A DNA stretch of 64,000 nt from positions 1 through 64,000 of the forward strand of contig CBDCVN010000013.1 of assembly GCA_965223045.1 (NCBI GenBank), written 5' to 3'. How positions within the stretch are numbered: position 1 is the stretch's first letter; each line of letters opens with the position of its first letter. Both the position numbers and the translations under genes were made by a program. The notes under the pieces are model-generated. The model had not been told where the DNA came from. It saw nothing but the letters and a program-made list of their open reading frames with translations, and did no database searches. This document shows, one piece after another, positions 20,001-27,272 of the stretch. Origin of the DNA: CBDCVN01 sp965223045 (lineage in GTDB: Bacteria > Deinococcota > Deinococci > Deinococcales > Trueperaceae).

Positions 20001-22098
20001 GTTATTAGGAGGGGATTTATTTGGGGAAGCATTTGCACAGGGCTATGCGGAGTTAGCAGTAGGAGGAGGAAGGTTACAAGCAGCGGTAGATGTAGGGGTG
20101 AACATACTAGAGTTTGAGTTTGACAATGCAGAGTTAGATGCGGATAGGGGATTGAAGACAGATGTTGATCCAATTGATAGGTACCATCTAACAGGTAGTG
20201 GTACTGAGGCCCAGCCTGCTTTACGTTCTGATGATGGTATTGCTGCTCGTTATGATAATGGACCATTTAGTGCTGGGTATTATGCAGGTCCTTTGGATGT
20301 ACCGGGAGTAACTGGAGCACCAAGTATAACAGCAGGGCGTATAGAAACAAATGGTGACTTGCGAGTAGTAGGTGTTGTAGGAGCAGTAGCTGAGGGAACA
20401 GAAGAGGTAATATTTGGTGACCCTAGCAGGGATTCACAGGATGACTTTTTACTAGATGGTACCAGAAGTTACAGCTTAGGAGAGAGTTTAGAACCATCTA
20501 GTGAAGAGTTGGTATTGAAGACAGTACAGGGGGACAGAGTTCTAGAAAGATTAAAAGACTACAGCATAGATTATTCAACGGGATTAATAACCTTAGCGGA
20601 GCCACTATGGTCTGTTGACGAAAACTTTAACCCTATTAGATTGCAAGTAAGTTATGCACCAAGAGAGGCTAAGCGAGATGACCTAGCTTATGGTGCTGGG
20701 TTAGAGTACCGGATCGATGATTTAAGGCTTGCTGCTGGATTTATTAATATTGCTGGACGTGGATTTGATGTGGGTGGAGAGATAGGTTATAGCACTGGAG
20801 ATTTTAGTATTGATGCTAATTACAAGGGTCGCTTTAAAGATGGTGATAGTTTGAGTAATACCTTTTCCATCGGTGTTGAAGGTAGTTCAGGGCTTCTTGA
20901 GGGTAGAGGTGGTTTAACCTATAGTGATGTTTCTGAAGATTTAAGAGGTAATTTGCGACTTGCCTATCGTATTACTTCTAGTGGTAGAGTTGTGCTCGAG
21001 CACCAAGGTGATTTTGAAAGAAATCGCAGTGATATAATTTATGAACAACAGTTTGGTGATTTTGGTGTAGGTGGTGGTGTAGGTTACATGTGGGAAAAAT
21101 CCATTATTAATGGTATTCTACGTGGTTTTTACCGTACTGAGCGCTTAGAAGTTAGTGCAACACATGCTCAGCCTTTTGATGGTAGTGAGCAAGCAGAGAG
21201 TGACCTCCTAGTACGCTATAACATTGATGATAACTTGTCTGCTCAAGCTGTTTTGCAATACATTTGGGATAAAGAACTTTTAGGTACATTGGGTTTAGAT
21301 CAACGTATTGGTGGTGCTAATTTATCACTTGATTATAGTTTACCTACAGGCAGTGATAAAGGTAACCGTGCTCGCTTTGGTGTTGAAGCTCCAGTACCTT
21401 TAGGTGATAATTTAGATTTGGACTTGACAGCTGGTTATGAGCGTGATTTTGATGAAGACGCAGGCCATGCTGCTTTTGGTGTTGCTGTTCGTTATCAGGA
21501 TAACAACTTAAAGGCTACTATTGGTGGTGAAATTGCTATTCCTGAAGCTGGTGATGCTAAGGTTATTATTAGAGGAGGTGTGGCAGGACAGTTAGCTCGA
21601 GACCAAACTATTTCTCTAAGCGCCAACTATCAAATCTCTCCTGATGTAAGAGGTCGCGCTGATTTAGCTTATGCTTTAAAATCTAAGCGTTTACAATTGC
21701 TTACTTACCATAGCCTTATTAGTAATGATGATGAAAATATCCTTAAAGGCGAACTAGCGCCTACTTATGTAATGACTAGTACTTTTCAAATACGTCCTAG
21801 CATTGCTTATCGTGTAAACTTTGATGATGATGAAGCTAATGCCTTCCAATTTAGCGTAGGAGGTGTGTACTATTTTGATGCTGATTTTGCAACTATAGGC
21901 TTAGGCGCATATGGGCACTACATCCTAACTGGAGGAGGAGACAGCAACTTGGCAGCAAGCATAGAGCTAATGGCTCAATTAATAGAAAATTTGTGGGTGA
22001 CAGTTGGTTATACCTTTACTGAAGAGAGTGGAGTAACTAGCCAAACCGAAGGTGGTTTCTACTTTGGAGTTGATCTTATTGGTGGTGATCAGTTTTAG
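17008..22098 (+). CDS. Outer-membrane beta-barrel protein with DUF11 repeats and proline linkers
   Basis: The 1696-residue product starts at an ATG overlapping the upstream stop (ATGA). Residues 1-22 form a signal peptide (hydrophobic core LLVNLLLIFVAHVSA, then QQ). Residues about 290-760 hold four DUF11-like domains separated by proline-rich linkers (PPPPPGAAPPPP, PPPPPEP, PPPPPPAYE). Roughly the last 600-700 residues are alternating amphipathic, glycine/aromatic-rich strands ending in an aromatic residue (GGDQF), as in outer-membrane barrels. It is probably an outer-membrane anchor, or an exporter, for the giant protein encoded immediately upstream. Codon use changes sharply inside the gene near 20160: A-ending codons with AGA/AGG arginine before, T-ending codons with CGT/CGC after. 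Barrel topology is inferred from composition; transport activity is not shown. Confidence 0.8.
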   Translation: MRKNYIYLLVNLLLIFVAHVSAQQTLPLNGEVLKGIVVGDGLNWESNELNVTVTVTKSSQIGIKVYSPGFDPDDYRAEWQGGQELGDERYDQGRGEVRAEFILSRGNEVVASKSYGIESHRVDVLFNQTLSPGDYVLTSRFYGKGKNSFIYGFETSTVNALELYVEAYEAIVDPIITNYNIARGQWQVPFSIKNRTGRTANIWIYDGDGPYELLFKLKNPRGEETDQAVSGDLEWLGYPLPDQGDYDFQFLVPDSAYQYTNTIGLRADCRLRILKEGYECVTPAVFEITKSVTPTHVQRGQEVTYQLNVTNVGGSWGTAQLEDILPKELEGENLNVTLDLNSRETKTYTIKARVKETVVAETPTIATSSCNDYYSYCETYNSEIVTGEIINTGTIRWERGSASASASIYIVEPPPPPGAAPPPPIFTLSKETTQLAACTGDVITYVIRVSNTGGSAGQVLLEDVLPESLEGRDLSQNIVLAANETQEFTISGVVKENAPDLIVNRVILRSVVGDQSAEATVRLDCPPPPPEPTTMVLIKEVNPSIARAGDRVTFVLTARNSSNVKREFVLEDNLPEGIEGKNFSEGFPLEAGESRTFRIDAVVADWVEGGTEIINFATLSAEGHSVTATATVFVESVLVAADIPPPPPPAYELKKRAIKENLEQGEEAVFEIEVTNTGGSEGEVTIRDMLPEGIEGEDIAETFMLEAGQGKTITVKGKAVTCGELTNTAILRSGAGNQRAEAIVTVICPPALPDIEQTRFSDIDLVFGSEGEIGLVDTVLITHQVPAGSEYKAGTSRLNGTPMADPIADETGRLYWVLGPMTEGRIRYHVIHKEVNLPPVEDPTFTIRAAEREIMIVGDVSFSDLIELGVEREVTVARKTVGEELTLANYQLNVGNRQPIEVGVELSPEVVANLVAQERPYITVGANLEFIEEDARPSLSGYQVELVDNKALLRFEPQPTVKRLELELGYGNTIKETRITLLGAEGGFYQYHLHARGRLLGGDLFGEAFAQGYAELAVGGGRLQAAVDVGVNILEFEFDNAELDADRGLKTDVDPIDRYHLTGSGTEAQPALRSDDGIAARYDNGPFSAGYYAGPLDVPGVTGAPSITAGRIETNGDLRVVGVVGAVAEGTEEVIFGDPSRDSQDDFLLDGTRSYSLGESLEPSSEELVLKTVQGDRVLERLKDYSIDYSTGLITLAEPLWSVDENFNPIRLQVSYAPREAKRDDLAYGAGLEYRIDDLRLAAGFINIAGRGFDVGGEIGYSTGDFSIDANYKGRFKDGDSLSNTFSIGVEGSSGLLEGRGGLTYSDVSEDLRGNLRLAYRITSSGRVVLEHQGDFERNRSDIIYEQQFGDFGVGGGVGYMWEKSIINGILRGFYRTERLEVSATHAQPFDGSEQAESDLLVRYNIDDNLSAQAVLQYIWDKELLGTLGLDQRIGGANLSLDYSLPTGSDKGNRARFGVEAPVPLGDNLDLDLTAGYERDFDEDAGHAAFGVAVRYQDNNLKATIGGEIAIPEAGDAKVIIRGGVAGQLARDQTISLSANYQISPDVRGRADLAYALKSKRLQLLTYHSLISNDDENILKGELAPTYVMTSTFQIRPSIAYRVNFDDDEANAFQFSVGGVYYFDADFATIGLGAYGHYILTGGGDSNLAASIELMAQLIENLWVTVGYTFTEESGVTSQTEGGFYFGVDLIGGDQF
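17056..17077 (+). other. Perfect 8-bp stem-loop inside the signal-peptide codons
   Basis: GTTGCGCA and TGCGCAAC are separated by six bases, within codons 17-24 of the barrel gene. It lies where the sequence passes from mixed codon use to the A-ending style. It could influence translation or mark a recombination joint; no function is shown. Confidence 0.4.
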
Positions 22099-22116
22099 CC
22101 ATTATATAGAATTGTT

Positions 22117-22402
22117 CAATTCAAAGCCCTACGGGCACCACCAGCTAAAGACTGGTGGATTGTCTTAAGTACTGAAAGTACATTTCCCGACTAAGAGTCG
22201 GCTAAAGATGATTTGTCCAACTCTTCCAGAACACATCTACTTGGACTATACCTACTATTTGCTGACTCCTTTGTCAGAATCACTTATGGCTTCGTTTTTC
22301 ATGTGCTTCCCTAAAAAAGTATTCTAGGCTTTTTTATCTACCAAAGATTATGCTAAAAGCAACCAACTAAAGTTGGGGGTTTTAACCCTCCCATATTGGG
22401 AC
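22117..22402. other. Hairpin-rich intergenic sequence resembling an IS200/IS605 or omega-RNA remnant
   Basis: No gene is visible between the barrel gene and the IS3 element. Instead there is a chain of short stem-loops: CCACCAG with CTGGTGG, GTACT with AGTAC, CCGACT with AGTCGG, GTCCAA with TTGGAC, CTGAC with GTCAG, and CCAAC-TAAA-GTTGG followed by GGGGGTTTTAACCCTCCC. The motif GCTAAAG recurs after two of the stems. Compact serial hairpins of this kind are characteristic of IS200/IS605 ends and TnpB-associated RNAs, but no TnpA or TnpB is present, so this would be a remnant. An unrelated structured RNA or the 3' UTR of the surface operon is possible. Confidence 0.4.
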
Positions 22403-22565
22403 AATAAATTCTTGCTGATATGAGGAGTATTATTCTGCTCCCTTTCCTATAAAAGTAAGCAAAAGCAAAGGGATAAAATGAGCTTACCCCCAAAAACTGG
22501 ACAGAAAACCCCGGCGAAATTAAGGTCCATAGAAGATGTAAAATATCTAGAATATGGAGATATAA

Positions 22566-22859
22566 ATGAGCCAGACAAAAGGAATAAGAAAAACATATAA
22601 GAAAGAATTCAAAGCTAAAGTTGCAGCAGCAGCCATAGTTGGAGAGAAGAATCTTGCAGAATTAGCAAATCAATATGGTGTACACACCACTCAAATTAAA
22701 GAATGGAAAAAAGCTGGATCAGAAGCATTGCATGAAAGATTTTCACTACTAAGGGGCAGGAAAGCCAAACTGCAAGAACGTAGAGAGGCTGCACTGTACG
22801 AACAGATTGGCAAATTGAAAATGGAACTAGATTTTTTGTCCAAAGGGCTCAAAAACTGA
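22566..22859 (+). CDS. IS3-family transposase OrfA
   Basis: This 97-residue protein has a helix-turn-helix DNA-binding region near residues 10-50 (TYKKEFKAKVAAAAI, then LANQYGVHTTQIKEWKKAG) and a C-terminal leucine-rich helix. It recognises element ends as part of the IS3 transposase. It ends 14 bp before the first ATG of orfB; orfB is in the -1 frame, and T6G at 22832-22838 lies where a frameshift would fuse the two. It appears intact. Confidence 0.9.
   Translation: MSQTKGIRKTYKKEFKAKVAAAAIVGEKNLAELANQYGVHTTQIKEWKKAGSEALHERFSLLRGRKAKLQERREAALYEQIGKLKMELDFLSKGLKN
22832..22838 (+). promoter_or_regulatory. Putative -1 ribosomal frameshift site (TTTTTTG)
   Basis: At this homopolymer the orfA frame reads DFLSKGLKN-stop. 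The -1 frame reads DFFVQRAQKLSQEERM and runs without a stop into orfB. Slippery runs at this position generate the OrfAB transposase in IS3 elements. The inference rests on frame geometry; no downstream pseudoknot was modelled. Confidence 0.55.
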
Positions 22860-22873
22860 GTCAAGAGGAACGT

Positions 22874-23710
22874 ATGTTGATAGTCGATCCAAGGCACCCT
22901 CAATTGAGCATTACTAAGCAATGTGAGTTACTGAGACTGAATCGTAGTAGTTATTACTATCGACCTACAGGAATTAGTGACCTCAATGAAAAGTTGATGC
23001 AAAGGATAGATGAGTTGTATACAGATCATCCTTTTCTAGGTTATCGCAAGATAACAGCAATGTTAAATAGAGAAAGCTATAAGGTCAATCATAAAAGAGT
23101 ATATCGTTTGATGTGTCTGATGGGTTTGCAAGCTATATATGCCAAACCCAAACTAAGTAAACCAAAGGAAGGACATAAAATTTACCCATACCTTCTGAAA
23201 AACAAAATCATAAACAAACCAAATCAGGTATGGGCTAGTGATATTACGTATATACGTTTGCAAGGAGGATATTGCTATCTGGTAGTAGTAATGGATTGGT
23301 ATAGCCGTTATGTTGTTTCATGGGAAGTTTCGAATAGCATGAAAGCAGAGTTTTGTATAGAAGCATTAGAAGAGGCGTTGGAAGGAGAGAAGCCAGAGAT
23401 ATTCAATACAGATCAAGGTAGTCAGTACACAAGTCATGAGTTTACGGATATATTGAAGGCAAACGAAATAGCAATCAGCATGGACGGAAGAGGGTGCTAC
23501 ATGGATAATATATTTACAGAAAGGTTGTGGAGAACGGTAAAGTATGAAGAAGTATATCTAAAGGAATACAAAAATATAGAGCAAGGAAGGGAAGAAATAG
23601 GAAAGTACTTACAATTTTATAACAGTGAACGTCCGCATCAATCATTGCAGTACAAAACGCCTGAATTAGTTTACAGAGAGGAGAAAACTAAATCAATAAT
23701 AACAGGATAG
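22874..23710 (+). CDS. IS3-family transposase OrfB (DDE integrase core)
   Basis: This 278-residue rve-type integrase follows an N-terminal HTH_21-like region (HPFLGYRKITAML). The catalytic triad is visible: Asp in WASDITY, Asp in NTDQGSQYTS, and Glu in NIFTERLWRTVKYEEVY. It ends with the usual YNSERPHQSLQYKTP motif. It catalyses strand transfer of the element, most likely as an OrfAB fusion made by frameshifting. Nothing suggests inactivation. Confidence 0.92.
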   Translation: MLIVDPRHPQLSITKQCELLRLNRSSYYYRPTGISDLNEKLMQRIDELYTDHPFLGYRKITAMLNRESYKVNHKRVYRLMCLMGLQAIYAKPKLSKPKEGHKIYPYLLKNKIINKPNQVWASDITYIRLQGGYCYLVVVMDWYSRYVVSWEVSNSMKAEFCIEALEEALEGEKPEIFNTDQGSQYTSHEFTDILKANEIAISMDGRGCYMDNIFTERLWRTVKYEEVYLKEYKNIEQGREEIGKYLQFYNSERPHQSLQYKTPELVYREEKTKSIITG

Positions 23711-23820
23711 GTTGTTATCAAGCTTACAAACAATGTAATCTCAAGTTGACATCATTTTAGTAGGTCTTAATTAACCTTAATTTTTTGTCCGATCAATTGG
23801 GTTCACCTCAAAAATTACGC

Positions 23821-23862
23821 GAAGGATCTCAAGTAAGTGTGTTACACAAGCTGAGATCCTTC
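23821..23862. terminator. Long stem-loop, possible terminator
   Basis: An 11-bp perfect stem encloses a 20-nt loop that itself contains TGTG-TTA-CACA. On the plus strand it is followed by a T-rich but interrupted stretch (ATTCATTTAAG), so intrinsic termination is possible but not canonical. Confidence 0.35.
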
Positions 23863-24246
23863 ATTCATTTAAGCTTGACCAATTAAGCACCTATGCATAA
23901 ATACTTGTGAATTTTCTTGTGAAGCTGAAAATAGTAGCTAGAAACCAGTAGCTAGTAGTCAGTAGGGCCTAGCTATGCTGACTTCTAACTACTAACTACC
24001 TTACCTATAGACACTAAATTACTCCTAAGTGATTCACAAAAACTTTTACACCTCCGCTTATTATGTTTTCTAAAGCCCGTCATAGGCGGGGGATAAGCCC
24101 AGCCATCCCAAGATGCATCATTTTTCCACCCCTTATTCGGGGTAATGTAAACAAGCCATCACCTCAGGTGGTAGTATCTTGACTTAAATTAAATATGCTA
24201 ATAGCAAGAATCTAAAAGCGCTTTGCTACATATAATTCTAATTGCT

Positions 24247-24308
24247 TTGAGGGTTGTACCTCCGTTCCCCGCTGCCCCCCCGGCGGAGGTCCTCTCAAGG
24301 CTTTTCTT
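24247..24308. terminator. GC-rich two-part stem-loop followed by a T tract
   Basis: TTGAG and ACCTCCG pair with CGGAGGT and CTCAA around a C-rich loop, then GGCTTTTCTTTT follows on the plus strand. It sits directly after the stop of the minus-strand gene at 24309. The T tract suits plus-strand transcription coming from the IS3 side; it may also insulate the minus-strand gene. Confidence 0.4.
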
Positions 24309-25067
24309 TTAGAACTCTCCTATGTAGTTTGCTATGTCATTTGTCTGTGACCATGCTTTGATGTCTTCTAAAAAGAGTTCTTCCCATGTCTTGGGATTAA
24401 TAGAGGTAAGTGCCTCTAGGCCCATTTCCCCACTTAAATCAAAATCGATTGAAAGTATGCGTGAAAGGTGGCTAGGCCAGCTAGGGAAACGTTGAGTAAT
24501 GGAGTACCCCCTAAGTAAGCATTGTGCGTGTGCTAACTGGCTATTTTTAGGATTTAAGTTAGTTTTATTTAACTCTTTTGGACTAAGTAATTTGTGAGTC
24601 TGGCACAAATGAAGGCTTTCTCTAAAGAATTTAAGCCATTCTTCGCGATCAAACCAAATATATTTGAGTTGTATTAAGGCTGCTTTTTCCAGCCATAGTG
24701 GTGTGCGTGGTTGGCGGCCGGTATAATTGATGTAGCTCGAGGCCCTATACCACAAGATTTTACCTAATTGGTAGGAAAGTTGCCCTGCTAATATAGGCGA
24801 GCGCACTTCCTTGCCTGAAAGGGGATAGCGTATAACACCAGTTGTAGGATCAGTACTAACTTCCTGATCTTTGGATAAAGCTTCTAGATATACTTTACCT
24901 TCCAAAGGAGCTTCAAGGTAAGATTCGGCCACAGGAATAATGTCAAGAAGCACGTTGAGTATAAGGCTTGCCGATTCAGCTAACTCCTTAGGAAATTGTA
25001 GAGTTATAGCTCCTACTTGTTTCTCACTCATTTTATCAGAACGTAAAGTTTCACGCCTTTTACTCAT
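24309..25067 (-). CDS. Uncharacterised 252-aa protein, possibly a degenerate metallopeptidase fold
   Basis: No family was recognised with confidence. It has no signal peptide or membrane segment. The middle (about residues 75-140: a beta-rich segment ending GVIRYPL, then PILAGQLSYQLGKILWYR, then TPLWLEKAALIQLKY) has the order of secondary structure of gluzincin peptidases, where HExxH and a later W-x-x-E-G would be expected. Here the HExxH position reads QLSYQ, so if the resemblance is real it is catalytically dead. It is transcribed divergently from xpt across about 220 bp. The call rests on visual pattern only. Confidence 0.6.
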   Translation of the reverse strand: MSKRRETLRSDKMSEKQVGAITLQFPKELAESASLILNVLLDIIPVAESYLEAPLEGKVYLEALSKDQEVSTDPTTGVIRYPLSGKEVRSPILAGQLSYQLGKILWYRASSYINYTGRQPRTPLWLEKAALIQLKYIWFDREEWLKFFRESLHLCQTHKLLSPKELNKTNLNPKNSQLAHAQCLLRGYSITQRFPSWPSHLSRILSIDFDLSGEMGLEALTSINPKTWEELFLEDIKAWSQTNDIANYIGEF

Positions 25068-25234
25068 GCTGTTTTAATTAAAGCATAGCTATGAGGTTTA
25101 TGGAAGTGACTACTACCATTTTTAGTCTAATTATCATTACTACAAAAACTTTTACATGCTGTAAACAGACTGACGATGGACGCTAGTTAGGATTCCTCCA
25201 CATTTTTGAATGAACTAATTATATTCTTAGGGTT

Positions 25235-25263
25235 TTCCCAAACACTATTTCATAGACTATAAT
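25235..25263 (+). promoter_or_regulatory. Putative sigma-70-type promoter of xpt
   Basis: A perfect TATAAT lies at 25258-25263, with TTCCCA 17 bp upstream at 25235-25240 as a weak -35. Start of transcription near 25270 would give a leader of only about 20 nt, too short for a purine riboswitch. Confidence 0.5.
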
Positions 25264-25291
25264 ACCTTTGACATGCTACGGAGAAAGCACA

Positions 25292-25873
25292 GTGCAGCAA
25301 CTCATTGATCATATTATTCAAGAAGGCAAAAACTTAGGTAATGGCATCCTTAAAGTTGATAGTTTCCTAAATCATCAACTTTATCCTGAACTGACTGTAA
25401 AAATGGGAAGAGCCTTTGCCGAACGGTTTAGGGTTGTAGGAGTAGAAGGAGTAAACAAGATTGTTACAGCTGAGGTAAGTGGTATTGCTCCTGCTTTATC
25501 AACAGCTATAATTTTAAATGTTCCTTTAGTTTATGCTCGTAAGAAACGCCCTATTACCATGCCTGATAGGATTTATCAAAGTGGAGCCCCCAGCCATACC
25601 AAGGGAGGGTTTACTGATCTTATAATATCACCTGAATACTTATTCGCAAGTGATAAGGTAATTTTGATTGATGATTTTCTGGCTACAGGCAAAACTATTA
25701 AAGCACTGACCGAAATAATCTTACAAGCTGATGCAAAACTGTTAGGGATAGGTGTGGTTATTGAAAAATCTTTTGAAGGGGGACGTAAGTTGCTTGCTGA
25801 GCTGGGTGTACCTATTGTTAGTCTTGCTGTGCTTGAAAGTATGCAAGATAATAAAGTTGTTTTTAGTAAGTAG
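25292..25873 (+). CDS. xpt: Xanthine phosphoribosyltransferase
   Basis: Converts xanthine and PRPP to XMP in cytosolic purine salvage. Family hallmarks are visible: VDSFLNHQ near the N-terminus, SGIAPA, the PRPP-binding loop VILIDDFLATGKT, and IGVVIEKSFEGGR. I chose GTG at 25292 because GGAG lies 8 nt upstream and the 193-residue product matches the roughly 194 residues of Bacillus Xpt. A TTG at 25268 would add eight residues but sits right behind the TATAAT box. It converges on nuoA, with only about 26 bp between the stops. It complements the de novo purine genes purM and purD nearby. Confidence 0.92.
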   Translation: MQQLIDHIIQEGKNLGNGILKVDSFLNHQLYPELTVKMGRAFAERFRVVGVEGVNKIVTAEVSGIAPALSTAIILNVPLVYARKKRPITMPDRIYQSGAPSHTKGGFTDLIISPEYLFASDKVILIDDFLATGKTIKALTEIILQADAKLLGIGVVIEKSFEGGRKLLAELGVPIVSLAVLESMQDNKVVFSK

Positions 25874-25899
25874 TAAATAGGAGTATTGTTCCTCTCTTT

Positions 25900-26247
25900 T
25901 TACTTCCAGTCCAGTACGCCCTTACGTAAAATATAAATGTATCCTACAGCTAAAACTGCCACAAAAATGAATGCCTGCACCAGCAAGAATTCTGGGGCAG
26001 CTTTAAATTTGACAGCTAAAGGATAGAAAAAAGCTGTTTCTATATCAAAGATAATGAAAAGCATTGCTACTAAGTAGAAATGTATAGGAAAGCGTTCTCG
26101 TGCTGAACCCTCTGCAGGGTTGCCAGATTCGTAAGCAGCAAGCTTGCTTTCATGACCCTTTTTGGGGCCTAGGATACCACCAACAAGTAGTGCTAATGCA
26201 CCAATTAACCCTGCAGCTAAAAACATCATTAGTAGATGAGTGTACAT
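25900..26247 (-). CDS. nuoA: NADH-quinone oxidoreductase subunit A
   Basis: A 115-residue inner-membrane protein with three hydrophobic helices (about residues 7-27, 58-78, 86-106). It has the subunit A signature: a polar loop with AAYESGNPAEG, then RFPIHFYLVAMLFIIFDIETAFFYP. The usual glutamate-cysteine loop reads YESG, with Ser in place of the common Cys. It forms part of the membrane arm of respiratory complex I. It lies 17 bp downstream of purM on the same strand, and no other complex I gene is in view; in most genomes nuoA heads the nuo operon, so this location is atypical. Confidence 0.9.
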   Translation of the reverse strand: MYTHLLMMFLAAGLIGALALLVGGILGPKKGHESKLAAYESGNPAEGSARERFPIHFYLVAMLFIIFDIETAFFYPLAVKFKAAPEFLLVQAFIFVAVLAVGYIYILRKGVLDWK

Positions 26248-26264
26248 AAGCTAAATGATAGCAC

Positions 26265-27272
26265 TTATTCAACCCACTCTATTTCTGAACCTTTAATGAC
26301 TTCACCTATACAAAAGGCTTGGGGAAGTATCTGTAAGGCAGTACTAAGCTGTGCTTCTGATACAATAGCAACCATACCAACACCCATGTTAAACACCCTG
26401 TACATTTCTAACTCGCTTACTTTGCCCTTTTCTTGAATGTACTTAAAGAGATTTGGGATTTGCCAGCTATTAAGTTTTATTTGGGCAGTTAAATCATTAG
26501 GTAACACCCTTGGCAAATTTTCTATAAGTCCTCCACCAGTTATATGTGCCAGAGCTTGTATGTCTATTTTTGCTTCTTGTAAAGCCATTAGATCAGGGTA
26601 ATAGTTTTTGTGGGGCTCGAGCAAAATATCACCCGAAACCCCTACCCCCTCAATATTTCTATCAAGAGGTATATCTGCAAAAACTTTACGAATAAGAGAA
26701 TAACCGTTGGTATGTGCCCCAGAGGAAGGTAAACCAATTAGCTTATCACCTACGCTTAGGGTACTTTTAGGATAAAGCTTAGTTTTATCAATTGCTCCAA
26801 CTATAGTGCCTACTAAATCGAATTCATTTTCTTGGTAGACACTAGGCATTTCTGCTGTTTCACCACCAAGAAGGGCACAGCCTATGTTTTTACAAGCTTC
26901 AGAAATGCCTGTAACCATTTCAGCAACCATTTGTGGTTTGAGTTCACTGCTAGCTACATAATCTAGAAAAAAGAGAGGCTTGACATCTTGACCAGCACAA
27001 GCAATGTCATTAAAACAGTGGTTTACTATATCATGACCAATGCTTTTAAACTTGTTTGCTCGAGCAGCCACCTTTACTTTTGTTCCTACACTATCGGTTG
27101 AAGCTATTATAGCAGGATTGGCTGGTAAGTTAGCTAGATCAAAAATTCCTGCAAAGGCCCCCACGCCAGCTAAGACATTTTCATTATGTGTGCTTTTGAC
27201 AGTATCTTTTATAAGTTCAACTGTTTCTTTGCCTGCATCTATAGATACTCCTGATTGTTGGTATTGACTCAT
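26265..27272 (-). CDS. purM: Phosphoribosylformylglycinamidine cyclo-ligase (AIR synthetase)
   Basis: Catalyses ATP-dependent closure of FGAM to AIR, the fifth step of purine synthesis, in the cytosol. The 335-residue length is typical. Visible signatures are VGAFAGIFDL, ASTDSVGTKVKVA, IGHDIVNHCFNDIA, LLGGETAEMP, LVGTIVGAID, GLPSSGAHTNGYSL and HITGGGLIENLPRVLP. It follows purD with a 4-bp ATG/stop overlap, so the two are coupled, and it is followed by nuoA. Confidence 0.95.
   Translation of the reverse strand: MSQYQQSGVSIDAGKETVELIKDTVKSTHNENVLAGVGAFAGIFDLANLPANPAIIASTDSVGTKVKVAARANKFKSIGHDIVNHCFNDIACAGQDVKPLFFLDYVASSELKPQMVAEMVTGISEACKNIGCALLGGETAEMPSVYQENEFDLVGTIVGAIDKTKLYPKSTLSVGDKLIGLPSSGAHTNGYSLIRKVFADIPLDRNIEGVGVSGDILLEPHKNYYPDLMALQEAKIDIQALAHITGGGLIENLPRVLPNDLTAQIKLNSWQIPNLFKYIQEKGKVSELEMYRVFNMGVGMVAIVSEAQLSTALQILPQAFCIGEVIKGSEIEWVE

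Larger units (their letters stand above)
22479..23810 (+). mobile_element. IS3-family insertion sequence, complete
   Basis: The element is 1332 bp. Its left end (TGAGCTTACCCCCAAAAACT) and the reverse complement of its right end (TGAGGTGAACCCAATTGATC) are related terminal inverted repeats followed by GGACA. AAAA flanks both ends and could be a 4-bp target duplication. It carries overlapping-frame orfA and orfB, the standard IS3 layout. It lies just downstream of the surface operon. Confidence 0.85.
23811..24308. other. Intergenic stretch with two strong hairpins
   Basis: No convincing gene is present between the IS3 element and the next minus-strand gene. GAAGGATCTCA at 23821 pairs with TGAGATCCTTC ending at 23862. 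A second stem, TTGAG-ACCTCCG with CGGAGGT-CTCAA, spans 24247-24298. Short repeats of the type AGTAGCTAG / TAACTACTAACTA occur near 23930-24000. Confidence 0.5.

Noticed and set aside
17494..20266. Long antisense leucine-rich frames under the barrel gene
   Set aside because: Their composition (runs of Leu) is the complement of purine-rich A-ending codons on the plus strand; no motif or start signal supports them.
25068..25291. Purine riboswitch upstream of xpt
   Set aside because: The TATAAT box lies only about 30 bp before the start, leaving no room for an aptamer, and no conserved purine-riboswitch loops were seen.
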